Program-made: the position numbers and the translations under genes
Assembly: GCA_013400115.1 (NCBI GenBank)
Contig: VXBP01009432.1
Span: 188,420 to 252,419, forward strand
Length of the DNA: 64,000 nt
Direction of reading: 5' to 3'
From: Rhinopomastus cyanomelas
Lineage: Eukaryota > Chordata > Aves > Bucerotiformes > Rhinopomastidae
Notes under the pieces: generated by a model
The model's input: only the letters and a program-made list of their open reading frames with translations
Told to the model about the DNA's origin: nothing
Databases searched by the model: none
Shown here: positions 26,901-35,519 of the stretch, piece by piece
How positions within the stretch are numbered: position 1 is the first letter of the stretch
Layout of the letters: each line of letters starts with the position of its first letter

Positions 26901-29900
26901 AGGGGCAAAGGTTATAAACTGAAAGAGGGAAGAGGTAAGCTAAGTACAAGGAAGAAGTTCCTCACTATGATGGTGGTGACACACTGGCACAAACTTCCCA
27001 GAGGAGTGGTAGATGCCCCATCCCATGCTCCTGGGAGCATTCCAGGTCAGGGCTCTAGGCAGCCTGATCTAGTTGGAGATGTCCCTACTCACTGCAAGGG
27101 CTTAGACTAGATGACTTTTGAAGGTCCCTTCCAACCCAAAGTATTCTATGATTCTATGTGGCACCTAGTAGTGGACGTTTGCTGTGATGGGGTAGTGGGT
27201 GGACTTGATCATATCTTAAATATCTTTTCTACCTGAGCAGGTTTTATGTTTCTGTGTTTTCTATTTTCTGTTATTGTTTGTGTTCCAGAACTTCCACAGA
27301 TTTGGGTTACATTATGTTTTTCTTCTACTTTGAAATAAGTCTGTAGAGCATCAGAGACTCTGGTTGCTCCAAAGGTTGAACTACTGCTAGAAAAAAATTA
27401 AATGCCTAATGCATTTTGAACCCAAAGGAATTGCATTGTATTCTGCTTTTAAAAACAGGTCCTTAAAGCAGTCCAAAATACCAGTGTAGGATTATAGTAG
27501 CTGTGCTCTCAATATTTTGTGTTTGCTTCACTGTTCTTCATGTCAGCAAACACGGTTTTGCAAGAAGTATGTTGGCCATGGTAGCCTGTTTTCCTTTTTT
27601 AAAGTAGTTTATGAATTTGAGTAGAAAGTTCACTGTTGTAATAGCAGTGACTTTGCAAGGGATGTATTGATCAAAAGTGTGCCCTGTGAAATAGCTAGTG
27701 ACATCCACTTTTGGACACAGGTTTGATACCAGTTCTTCTTTTAATTTTAATGGCTTTTTTTAAGAATGGGTTTGCCTGAGAGCCACTAACATAATATGAG
27801 GACTGGGTCATATGATGAGCTGTGGTAACTGTCTTTTAAGCTTGGAGAAAAAAGGCTCAGTGGGGATTTTATTGCTAACAGCACCTTTTTGAGGTATGCA
27901 GTGATAGGACTAGAGGCAGTGGACACCAACTGAAATACAGGAGGTTCCAAACAAAAAGGAAATGTGAGGGTAGCCAAATATTGCAACAGGCTGAGCAGTG
28001 AGGCGCTGAGGCTTCCATCCTTGGAGATGCTCAGAACTCAACTAGACAAGTTCTGGAGCTGCCTGCTCTAATTAAACTGGCTTCAGGCTGACCAGATGAT
28101 GTCAAGATGTCTCTTCCACCATGAATCATTCTTTGCTTCCACAAAAAGTACACGTAAGATGGATTAAGAGGCTGAGATATGGATCTCAAAGTAGACCTCA
28201 GCAGGCTGCCATACTGAATGCTCTCTCTGTGCTGGCTTGGGCCTTGCTGATCTGTTCTTGACCCATTTAGAAGTGAACAAAAGCTTGTCAGGAATAAAAT
28301 TCAGGGACAATGTAAGGATTTTCAAGACATTTGAAAAAAACCTAATGCAGACGATCAGGACATGTTGGGAACCTGGAGTCACATAAATGAAGTATTATTT
28401 TAATGCAGCTTGGACCACGATTACTTACAAGCTCTGTGTTGGTGCCTGTGTCTTTTGCTCTTATGCAGTTCTGACTTTTTAGATTAATATTCCAAAATTT
28501 ACTGGATGTCTGGACAAATCTCCAAGTGTTTGGTGCTTAGTTTAAAAGAGACTTTCATCATGGTCACAATCACAGCAAGTGGAGATGACAAGAATTCAGT
28601 ATTAGCTTTGCAATTAGATTGGTACTGAAATTGGACTTGCCTGCTCTCTGATTTTGCAAGAAATTGTAGCAGTGAGTCTAGTTAAAACACTGAAAAGTTT
28701 CAGGTGCTGTGGATTATATGGATTATGCTACCACACTGCAGTCTTCATTCTGTGTGCTGTATTGAGAATTCATAGAGGAGTGTCTCAAGTCTGTGTGTTA
28801 TGAAAGAGAAATAACCAGGGCTACTCCTGCTCTCTGTTTACCTACAGGGTACTAGTTGCTTCCTGCGTTGGGTGCGAAACCTAGACGATGAGCTTCATGC
28901 GCTTGTAGCCGGTGAGTCCGTGACAAGAAGTTTATGTTGTCTCTGGTGGGACTCTGCAAGTATTTCCTTAGTCAGCATACCCATTCCCTTTTCAGACTCG
29001 TGTTCTGAAAACAGGGCTGTGTACCTCAAGGTTGTGTCAAAGTGACAGTGGTGCTTCAAGTAGCTTCAAACATGGAGTGGCAATTAAAATTGTAGGGCAA
29101 ATTCAGTCAGATAGTAGGGGGTGTAGGGTCCTTTTTTCAAGGCAAGTGTGTTCCTGTATACACAAACATAAACTTACCCTTTGCCAGCTGTGGGGATGCG
29201 AGGTTTACATGCAGACCCTTCCATACATGACAGAACATGAATTTGTCAGCAGGCTCCACTGGATCCAAAGAGGGACCGTTTTGCCATGAAATTTCTGTGG
29301 CGATGCGGGCTCTTCGTTGCTGTTTGTGCATCAATCACGCATTGAACTCTGAGAGGTCTCCCTTCCTTTGGGTTAAGAGGGGAAATTTGATGCTGTACTG
29401 CTGGGCACTGAACTGCAGATCGATTTCAGGGTTTCAAAACTCCCTTTTATTAATGACATAGATGAAATGTGTGCATGTTTATATGGGCAACACAGGAATA
29501 TCACTGAACCTTGCAGCAACAGAAGGCATCGTCTGCTGCCCTGTCTGTTGAGCTGAGGTGCTCTTAGCACCAACATTTCACAATCTTAACAGTACTTTTC
29601 TGATCGTTACAGGGTGTCTGGCAGGAATTTCTATGATGTTTTACAAAAGTACTACTATCTCTATGTATCTGGCATCCAAACTGGTAGAGGTAAGGTATTG
29701 TCCTCTGAAATGAATTCTTCATTTAATCTATTTTTTTAAGGCAGAAAAAGAAAATGAGCTTTACAGACGTTGTCAGACAACCCCAGTGTAGTACAAAGTT
29801 GTGTGGCAGCGCTGTGCTTCAGGCCCCGTGTGCCAAGAGGCAGTGCCATTCTGTGGTCTCATTTCTTTCTAGTTTTCTGTGACTCATTTTAAAAGTCCTT

Positions 29901-32900
29901 TAGCCACTGATCTCCATGCCCATTTTCTCATGGTTTTTTTTAATCTCCTGATAGCCCTTTGCTTTTTTTTAAAACCTGAAAGTTCCAAGAATGTCTGTTC
30001 TACCAGAAACATGAATCTGAACTAGTGCTTAATTGCAGATTTATTGCCAAAAGCTACAGCTTCACTTCCTGCCTTTGTTCCATAACTTTGGCATTCAGCA
30101 GTCTGAGATAACTCAAAATAGCTTAGGTTTTAGTCTATAGCTGGAGTTGTTTGTCAGTAAACTGATTGAATTCCCAGCTTTGTGACGAACTTCTTTCTAA
30201 TTGCCGTTCGGGCTTGCACTGTTTCTATAAACTTGCTCAAATTAGGAGCCATGGACAGAAAAAATAGGCTGGATATATTGATGACACTTTGCTAAGCAGC
30301 TTTTGATTTCTTACTGTGACTTTTCATGAGAGCAGGGCTTGGTCATGGTTATTTCCCCAACAGCAGCACTGGAATAAGCTGAGACTGTTCTCTTATTATG
30401 TGTCACCCCGGAATGAAAAGCTTTCTCCTGCAGACCTTGAGGGCCTTCTTCCCTAGTGTTTATCCACCTCCGGTACTGGAAGAGAATTCATTTTAAAGAA
30501 TATAAAAAGAAGGAACTTTTGTTTAAAGTATAACATTAAACATCAAAAGGGAAGATACACTCAGTTTAATCTTGCTGTAAATCCTAGATCAGGCTCTGAA
30601 GGCTTTTCATTATCGGTTATATAAAAGCAAGTCTGACGTTCGTACTGAGTTTTATAACACCAGTTTTAAAAAATACAATATTATCTTGTATTGCTGATGA
30701 TTTTCTCTGGGCTTTGGGACATTGTGGCTGCAGTGAAAGAAGAGAAGTGCTGCGTGTTTTTCCTTTTTTCCCTCTTTTTACTACTTTTATTGTCTTACGC
30801 AAGCCAAGGCTAACTGACCAAAGAGGCGTGTACTGCTTTGGAAGGTCACGCTGTGCTCAGGAAAATAAACTTTACATGTTTTCTCAGAAGGGAGAGTATG
30901 TGATTTCAAGCTGTTTAAGAACAGTGAATATTCACTTTGTTGGGATCGTTACTGCATTGTTCTTTTTCAAAATAAAGTAACGTATCAAAATTTCCCTTTT
31001 CTGTCTTTGAAGATCTGTGCTGCCTTTTTAATGCCTAAGTTATTGCTGGGTCCTGTTTTAGGCTTTAGCAACCTTATTCTATTGATCTCAGATAAGTTTT
31101 ATAAGATATCTCAATTGATACTACATTTGTGGACATATACAAAAATACATGCGTAGGTCAGTGATGTTGACGAGTTACTTTGAAAAGGTAAAACAGATAA
31201 GATGCTACGTTCTGCTTTATATCATTCAGCATTTCTTTTTTATTGTTTAGACTATATATTTCAAAGGCATTGAAGCGGGAAAGGTCCCCTATTTTCCTCA
31301 TGCAGACAGCATCATCTATGCGATTTCTACATCAATATGCTTTCAGGCAGTAAGTATGTTGTCTTCTAGCAGAACATGAAGTTTGTCTTGTTTAAATGAA
31401 ATGAAGAGTGCAGGAATGCAGTGATACTGTGATGTGGTCGATTCCAGCAAGATGCTGTGAATCAGTGCTCCTGCATCCTGCTTTTGTGTGTGACACAGTG
31501 GCAATATCATTTCTAGGACTCAAATGTCTTACATGCTGGTAGCTGAGTACATTATACAAAGCACTGAATTCTTTGGAAGGGATCTGAAAGTGCAGTGCCC
31601 AAGATGATGGACATAAATGTGTGGGCTTTCCCAATCTTGTGAACAGGCAGTTTCTCAAGGAGACAAGCAGTATATTGTAATATTTTCTGCTTTTTTCATC
31701 AACTACAAGTTTTCACTTTCAGCTAACCTGAATTAAAGTTGACTGTTTGAAATAACCTGCAAGAATTAGCAAGAAAATGTGAAGTTCTGTGTTTGAAACA
31801 AGCCGTAGTTACCATCATTTCCACTTCCCAAGTCAATTACATCCCTTCACCCTCAGGCCTTTTATCAGCTGCATCAGCTGGAAGAGATCTCAGTGGTACT
31901 CAGGTTACTATTCGCACTAAAACAGTCAGTTTCTAGACCCTGTGTTGAAACATCCCACTGAGTGTTTTCTGGACCTCCATAATTGCTCTGTGATAGTGAT
32001 ATCTATTTAATGCCCTTCAATAAAGAGAATAGGAAATGATCCTGAGGCAGTCACTTGCTGTCTTATGCTTAACAGGACACTTGCACTCCTCCTCATTACT
32101 CTCATGTATTTTGGAATATCTCCTTGTAGTGTCAAAGTGAGCTGCTGTTTGAGTGCTTAGGACGTGCCTGAAGGTCTGCAGCACTGAGAGCTCCAGAACA
32201 CCATTGGCAAGGAGCATCGTACAATGTTAGTGTGAGAAAAGGGTTTTTCAATTGCTGAATAAGCAATTGGAAAAGAAACCCAAGACCAGAAGTACATTGA
32301 TAGGCTTAAGAGGGAGAAAGAAGGAGGAAATTAACTGAGATCTATCCTAAGATCTTTGTTACTCACAGTATTCGTAAGTGACCTGGAAAAAGTAATGGAT
32401 TAGGGAGAAGACAAGGATTTTATCTGTCTAACTTATGTAAGATACATAACATGAAATATAAAGATGGCTGACTGCAAGAAATGGTGGATCACAAAAAGCA
32501 GAGTCAGTGGGGGATAAAGTAGCAGGTAAATTTGGCGTCCACTAGTGCAAAATGATGTGTAGGAATAATAAGGAGCAGTGGTGCTTGCAATGACATGTCA
32601 GTTATTGGGGGTGGGTTCTGCAAGATAGTCTTCGGGGTGACCTCATTAATGTCTATAAATATTTGAAGGGTGGGTGTCAGGAGGATGGAGCCAGGCTCTT
32701 CTCGATATTGTCTAGTGATAGGATGAGGGGCAATGTTGTAAGCTGGAACACAGGAGGTTCCCATCAATATGAGAAGGAACTTCTTCACAGTGAGGGTGAC
32801 AGAGCACTGGAACAAGCTGCCTGGGGGAGTTGTGGACTCTCCTTCTCTGGAGATGTTTAAAACCCACCTGAATGTGTTCCTGTGTGACTTGGTCTAGGTG

Positions 32901-35519
32901 ATGCTGCTGTTGCAGGGGGATTGGACTAGATGATCTTTCGAGGTCACTTCCAATCCCTAATGATTCTGTAATTCTGGGAACATCAGTCTGTACTGATGCT
33001 GGACATACAGAGCATTGAGTTCAGCTGACAGTACTGGAACTTGGCAGGTGATCACAGCTGCCTTCAGTCCATGAGTCGTGAGATGATATTTTAAAAGATT
33101 AAATTATCTATACATATATATTTCCATAACTACCTTTTCACTGGTTTTGGCCATGAAATGTAGCAGATGAAGCTTTTCCCTGACACTATGAGCTGGCTGT
33201 GACAGAATACTCTCCTTGCAGGCTGTCATGGAAGTTCAGAACCTGAGACCTTCCTACTGGAAATTTCTTCTACGACTAACAAAGGGCAGGTATGTAATCA
33301 GGGTTATGCTCTGGCTTGTCTAATCACATCACTGATCACATTCAACTTTCTCCTGTTTGCTGTCAACAGCAGAGTCGCAGGGGTACGGGCTCATTTCCGG
33401 AGTTATTTACTTTGCTTTTCAGATGGTTTCCAGTCCGCGTGACGTTTTCTGCTGCCAAAGTGACTGCTAGGTTGAGTCTAATGACAGGAGCAAAGACTTA
33501 AATCCAGTTCAGACTATTTAGCAGATGAGTGTTTAACTTGAAGGCTCGTTTATCTTTAGTCACTTGAAAGGTGGAATTCTTTCAGGTCTCAGTGGAATAT
33601 GAGGAATTCAGTAAACGACCGTACAGGTTGGAGACATCACTTAGTATACGCACTGATTGACATTGTGGTGTTGCTACAGGTTTAAAAGCAGAGTATTTCT
33701 GAAGAACACTCTGAATATTCACTAGTTTTTGTTCATCTGGAAAAGGGGTTGTTTTCCTTGGAAAAGTCATGAAAAATGTTCACCACTTATAGTTATATTT
33801 CCGTTGTAATATCTCACTGGATGTCTTCTCTCGTAATCGCTGCGGGGATGTAAAATGCTCTCCTTTTAAAACAGATGTGACTGTAATGGATTTATGAAAG
33901 TATGATTTAGTGACGTGTACGCTGTTGTACAGTTGTATGCGGCAGAAACAAGCCATCCACTTCTTGAGGTAGATGAGTTTGTGAATGTTATTATAAAAGG
34001 TATCACTTGTCATGACAGTGAGCTCTCCAGACTATAAAAACAGAAGTGAATTCAGAGGCTGGTCTGTGGAGCATGTTGAACTGACACTCCCCAGGGCACA
34101 GTACACTCTTAGGTTGACCTGAGGTGACTGAGTACGTTGCTAGATGTAGTGGGAAGCCCTCTTTGGGATGGCTAGAGGCAGTCTGCAGGCAGCCTCTGAG
34201 GCCATACAAACATGATACGGAGGATGATGTCAGTGCAGATGTCCAACTTTGGCTGCATTTTTCTCTCTTGTGCTAATACTAAGATTGTTTCAGTTGAAAG
34301 ACAGCAGGGAAAACAAATTATATTCTGCTCATTTGTTTTATCAGAATTAAGTTTCTGTAATAGTAATTTTGAAAGGATCTCCATGGAGACAGATTCTTTT
34401 GATATTTCATAGGTCTTCATTTAGTCTTAAATACTCAACAGTATTTAAGACTAAATGGATGGAAAGAGATTGTAACACCCCTAACAGTTGGACCTGATCT
34501 TAAAAATCTCTTCCAGTGAAAGGATTTCTGTGATTCTGTGATCTTTCAACGGGGTATCCCACAGATTTCACAGAACACTTCCCTGCAAGCTAATGATAAA
34601 ATCATCTGTGCATGGGGAGGTGTGACCAGAGTCTGCAAGGCCAGGATGAGAAAGAAGTAGTATATTTTGGTTTGACTTTTAAAAAATGTTTAAAGTAGAA
34701 GAGGACTCTATCCTTTACCTTTTTGTTCAAATCGTGTTCTAAAAAGTCTCCCTCCACAAAGCACTATTAAATTAAATTTCTCAAATGTTTTCCTTAAACT
34801 TTTTATTGTCCCACGTGAAAATCTTGTAGTCTCCAAGCAGTGCAGGCGTAAGCTTGCATTTCAAAGATCTGAATGTCCTGTCATGGTTGAATTGTCATCC
34901 CTGGATGCTTGTAAAAGTTTTGGAGATATGGTGCCCAAGGACATGGTTTAGCAGTAGGCTTGGTAGAGTTCAATTAGTGGCCGAACTTTGTGATCTTAAA
35001 GGTCTTTTCCAGCCTAACCAATTCTATGTATTAAAATAATTATAACATTTATCATAGAATGGTGGAGGTTGGAAGTGACCTCTGAAGATCATCTAGTCCA
35101 GCACCTCTGCTAGAGCAGGATCACCTAGAGAAGATCCCACAGGAATGTGTCCAGGCAGGTTTTGGATGTCTCTGGAGAAGTAGACTCCACAGCCTCTCTG
35201 GGAAACTGGTTCCAGTGCTTTGTTGCCCTCCTCATTAAAGGTTTTTCTTACGTTTAAGCTGAATCTCCTGTGGTCCAGGTTTTGCCCATTGCCCCTTTAT
35301 ACCTTAATTCAATTAATAATAAATATATAATTGTGTTTTTCAAATGTAAATGAATAATCCGTTCACTCTCGTCTCTTCATTTTCAGATTTGCTCTCATGA
35401 ACAGGAAAGTTTTAGATGTATTTGGTACTGAAGCATCTAAGAACTTCAAGGATTTCACACCTAGGCTTGACCCGAGATACACAGTTGTACCACCAGAGCT
35501 ACCCCTGGAGCAGTCTTGA
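17931..35519 (+). CDS. TMEM135: TMEM135, 3' part of gene (nine coding exons to stop)
   Basis: Transmembrane protein 135 (also PMP52) is a multi-pass membrane protein of peroxisomes, mitochondria and lipid droplets, linked to mitochondrial fission, peroxisomal lipid handling and, in mouse, retinal ageing. Joined coding exons are 17931-17972, 19284-19430, 21127-21196, 25286-25453, 28848-28911, 29613-29689, 31251-31349, 33222-33289 and 35387-35519. They total 868 bases and end in TGA. Every intron is GT-AG and the phases join without a shift. Diagnostic peptides include CKHGPRHRCCKHY, LFYNKENFQLGAFLGSF, AGISMMFYKSTTISMYLASK and PSYWKFLLRLTKG. The 288 residues equal in length my recollection of human residues 170-458, so no indels are implied. 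The Cys-rich segment lies in the third exon here. The first five or so exons are outside the window. Identification is by recognition of the family; the exon limits are read directly from the sequence. Confidence 0.96.
17973..19283 (+). other. TMEM135 intron, 1311 bp
   Basis: Donor GTAAGT, long T-rich tract before the acceptor. I see no repeat element or gene in it. Confidence 0.9.
19284..19430 (+). CDS. TMEM135: TMEM135 coding exon 2 of 9 in window
   Basis: 147 bases between a long pyrimidine tract ending TTTCAG and the donor GTGAGT. It completes the lysine codon and reads FIVGKEEIPTHSFSPEAAF, then a charged, lysine-rich linker, ending in LTKKLVDK plus two bases of a valine codon. The start is strongly conserved. 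The linker (roughly exon residues 20-40) differs from the mammalian sequence I recall but has the same length. It is probably a loop between membrane parts. Confidence 0.94.
19431..21126 (+). other. TMEM135 intron, 1696 bp
   Basis: Donor GTGAGT, acceptor TTTTTGCAG. No recognised CR1. The segment at about 19647-19735 resembles one in the next intron. Confidence 0.9.
21127..21196 (+). CDS. TMEM135: TMEM135 coding exon 3 of 9 in window (Cys-rich)
   Basis: 70 bases after TTTTTGCAG and before GTAAGT. It reads CKHGPRHRCCKHY followed by GDNCISYCIK, giving five cysteines in 23 residues plus several histidines. This is a near-invariant signature of TMEM135 and could bind metal or form disulfides, which is inference. 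It ends in phase 0. Confidence 0.95.
21772..21787. promoter_or_regulatory. 16-bp palindrome of two facing E-boxes
   Basis: CAGGTGGTACCACCTG is a perfect palindrome made of CAGGTG and CACCTG, the E2-box bound by ZEB, SNAI and TCF-type factors. Function is inferred from the motif only. Confidence 0.35.
22712..22815. repeat. AT-rich degenerate tandem array
   Basis: Variants of TCTTAACCAATTTATTTTA and TCTTAACTAATTT recur about five times, suggesting slippage-derived duplication. Confidence 0.75.
22912..23412 (+). mobile_element. CR1 reverse-transcriptase segment, sense, lacking 3' end
   Basis: Carries the ORF2 core: VLFNIFINDL, then KFADDTKLS with the catalytic A-D-D motif, then the region up to ILAWIRNGV. 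It stops abruptly at about 23412 without the remaining 550 or so bases and tail that CR1 normally keeps. Stops and frameshifts show it is dead. Confidence 0.88.
24427..24474. repeat. 11-bp inverted repeat, 26-base loop
   Basis: TGCCTTATTTG at 24427-24437 and its exact complement CAAATAAGGCA at 24464-24474, inside an intron. The loop starts CTGATGATTAATG. Confidence 0.85.
25286..25453 (+). CDS. TMEM135: TMEM135 coding exon 4 of 9 in window
   Basis: 168 bases, exactly 56 codons, with a TTTTCTTTTCTTTAG acceptor and a GTAAGC donor. It reads GFIRMFSIGYLIQCCLRIPS through LFYNKENFQLGAFLGSF to SIYK. The hydrophobic stretches FSIGYLIQCCL and GAFLGSFVSIY are likely membrane-associated. This is the longest exon in the window and matches the family closely. 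Confidence 0.96.
26401..26685 (+). mobile_element. CR1 fragment, sense, diverged
   Basis: Matches the ORF2 end (VQFWA-like, then LRELGLFSLKKRRLRG). A stop replaces the codon after EVLEQV. The copy merges near 26690 into another CR1 copy in the same direction. Confidence 0.75.
26686..27160 (+). mobile_element. CR1 3' fragment, sense, with nested antisense scrap
   Basis: A second sense copy ending GACTTTTGAAGGTCCCTTCC then ATTCTATGATTCTATG. At about 26801-26842 it is interrupted by an antisense CR1 3' end (TTGTTGGAAGGGGCTTTC, then CATCAGGTCCAACCC). Confidence 0.78.
27830..28137 (+). mobile_element. Old CR1 3' fragment, sense
   Basis: A degenerate copy of the ORF2 end and 3' UTR (GTGATAGGACTAGAGGCAGT; CCATCCTTGGAGATGCTCAG; CTGACCAGATGATGTC), ending CATGAATCATTCTTTG. 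It is more diverged than its neighbours. Confidence 0.7.
28848..28911 (+). CDS. TMEM135: TMEM135 coding exon 5 of 9 in window
   Basis: 64 bases after CTACAG and before GTGAGT. It reads GTSCFLRWVRNLDDELHALV, then A and the first base of a glycine codon. The NLDDELHA block is conserved in TMEM135 and just precedes the glycine-rich membrane segment of the next exon. Confidence 0.95.
28912..29612 (+). other. TMEM135 intron, 701 bp
   Basis: The shortest intron in the window. No repeat or gene seen. Confidence 0.9.
29613..29689 (+). CDS. TMEM135: TMEM135 coding exon 6 of 9 in window
   Basis: 77 bases after CGTTACAG and before GTAAGG. It completes glycine and reads CLAGISMMFYKSTTISMYLA then SKLVE. 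The AGISMMFYKS segment is a small-residue-rich transmembrane stretch of the type that relates TMEM135 to Tim17/Tim22/Tim23-like proteins. It ends in phase 0. Confidence 0.95.
29690..31250 (+). other. TMEM135 intron, 1561 bp
   Basis: Donor GTAAGG. No repeat or gene recognised. Confidence 0.9.
31251..31349 (+). CDS. TMEM135: TMEM135 coding exon 7 of 9 in window
   Basis: 99 bases, exactly 33 codons, after TATTGTTTAG and before GTAAGT. It reads TIYFKGIEAGKVPYFPHADS followed by IIYAISTSICFQA. The GKVPYFPHAD block is highly conserved. The C-terminal half is hydrophobic and likely a membrane segment. Confidence 0.95.
31350..33221 (+). other. TMEM135 intron, 1872 bp
   Basis: Holds the sense CR1 at 32618-32975; the rest is unremarkable. 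Confidence 0.9.
32618..32975 (+). mobile_element. CR1 3' fragment, sense (young subfamily)
   Basis: Begins near GACCTCATTAATGTCTATAA and ends CCTAATGATTCTGTAATTCT. It shares GACTTGGTCTAGGTGATG and the CCTAATGATTCTGT tail with copies at 5.3, 58.1 and 61.6 kb. It lies in the intron before the penultimate TMEM135 coding exon. Confidence 0.88.
33222..33289 (+). CDS. TMEM135: TMEM135 coding exon 8 of 9 in window
   Basis: 68 bases after CTCCTTGCAG and before GTATGT. It reads AVMEVQNLRPSYWKFLLRLT then KG, plus two bases of an arginine codon. The mammalian protein, as I recall it, has lysine at that junction, which is a conservative change. Confidence 0.95.
34418..34457. repeat. Perfect 17-bp hairpin with 6-base loop
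   Basis: Arm CATTTAGTCTTAAATAC at 34418-34434, loop TCAACA, and exact reverse complement at 34441-34457. It lies in the last TMEM135 intron. Confidence 0.95.
34485..34541 (+). mobile_element. Short CR1 3' end, sense
   Basis: About 57 bases: AGTTGGACCTGATCTTAAAA to GATTTCTGTGATTCTGTG. Only the very 3' end is present, as in extreme 5' truncation. Confidence 0.6.
34882..35031 (+). mobile_element. CR1 3' fragment, sense
   Basis: TTGTCATCCCTGGATGCTTG through GATCTTAAAGGTCTTTTCC and CCAATTCTATGT. It lies tail-to-tail with the next copy, about 20 bases apart, in the last TMEM135 intron. Confidence 0.8.
35051..35301 (-). mobile_element. CR1 3' fragment, antisense
   Basis: Starts ATCATAGAATGGTGGAGGTT and runs through CTGTGGTCCAGGTTTTGCCC. 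It is of a different subfamily from the sense copy beside it and ends about 85 bases before the last TMEM135 coding exon. Confidence 0.85.
35387..35519 (+). CDS. TMEM135: TMEM135 last coding exon
   Basis: 133 bases of coding sequence after CATTTTCAG, ending in TGA at 35517-35519. It completes arginine and reads FALMNRKVLDVFGTEASKNF, then KDFTPRLDPRYTVVPPELPL and EQS. The C-terminal tail LDPRYT..PELP is a family hallmark; the last residues are variable. The 3' UTR follows directly. Confidence 0.95.

Larger units (their letters stand above)
25454..28847 (+). other. TMEM135 intron, 3394 bp
   Basis: Donor GTAAGC. Holds three CR1 pieces between 26.4 and 28.1 kb, one with a nested antisense scrap; otherwise nothing recognised. 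Confidence 0.9.
33290..35386 (+). other. Last TMEM135 coding-region intron, 2097 bp
   Basis: Donor GTATGT. Contains a perfect hairpin at 34418-34457, a short CR1 tail at 34485, and a tail-to-tail CR1 pair at 34882-35301 close to the acceptor. Confidence 0.9.
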
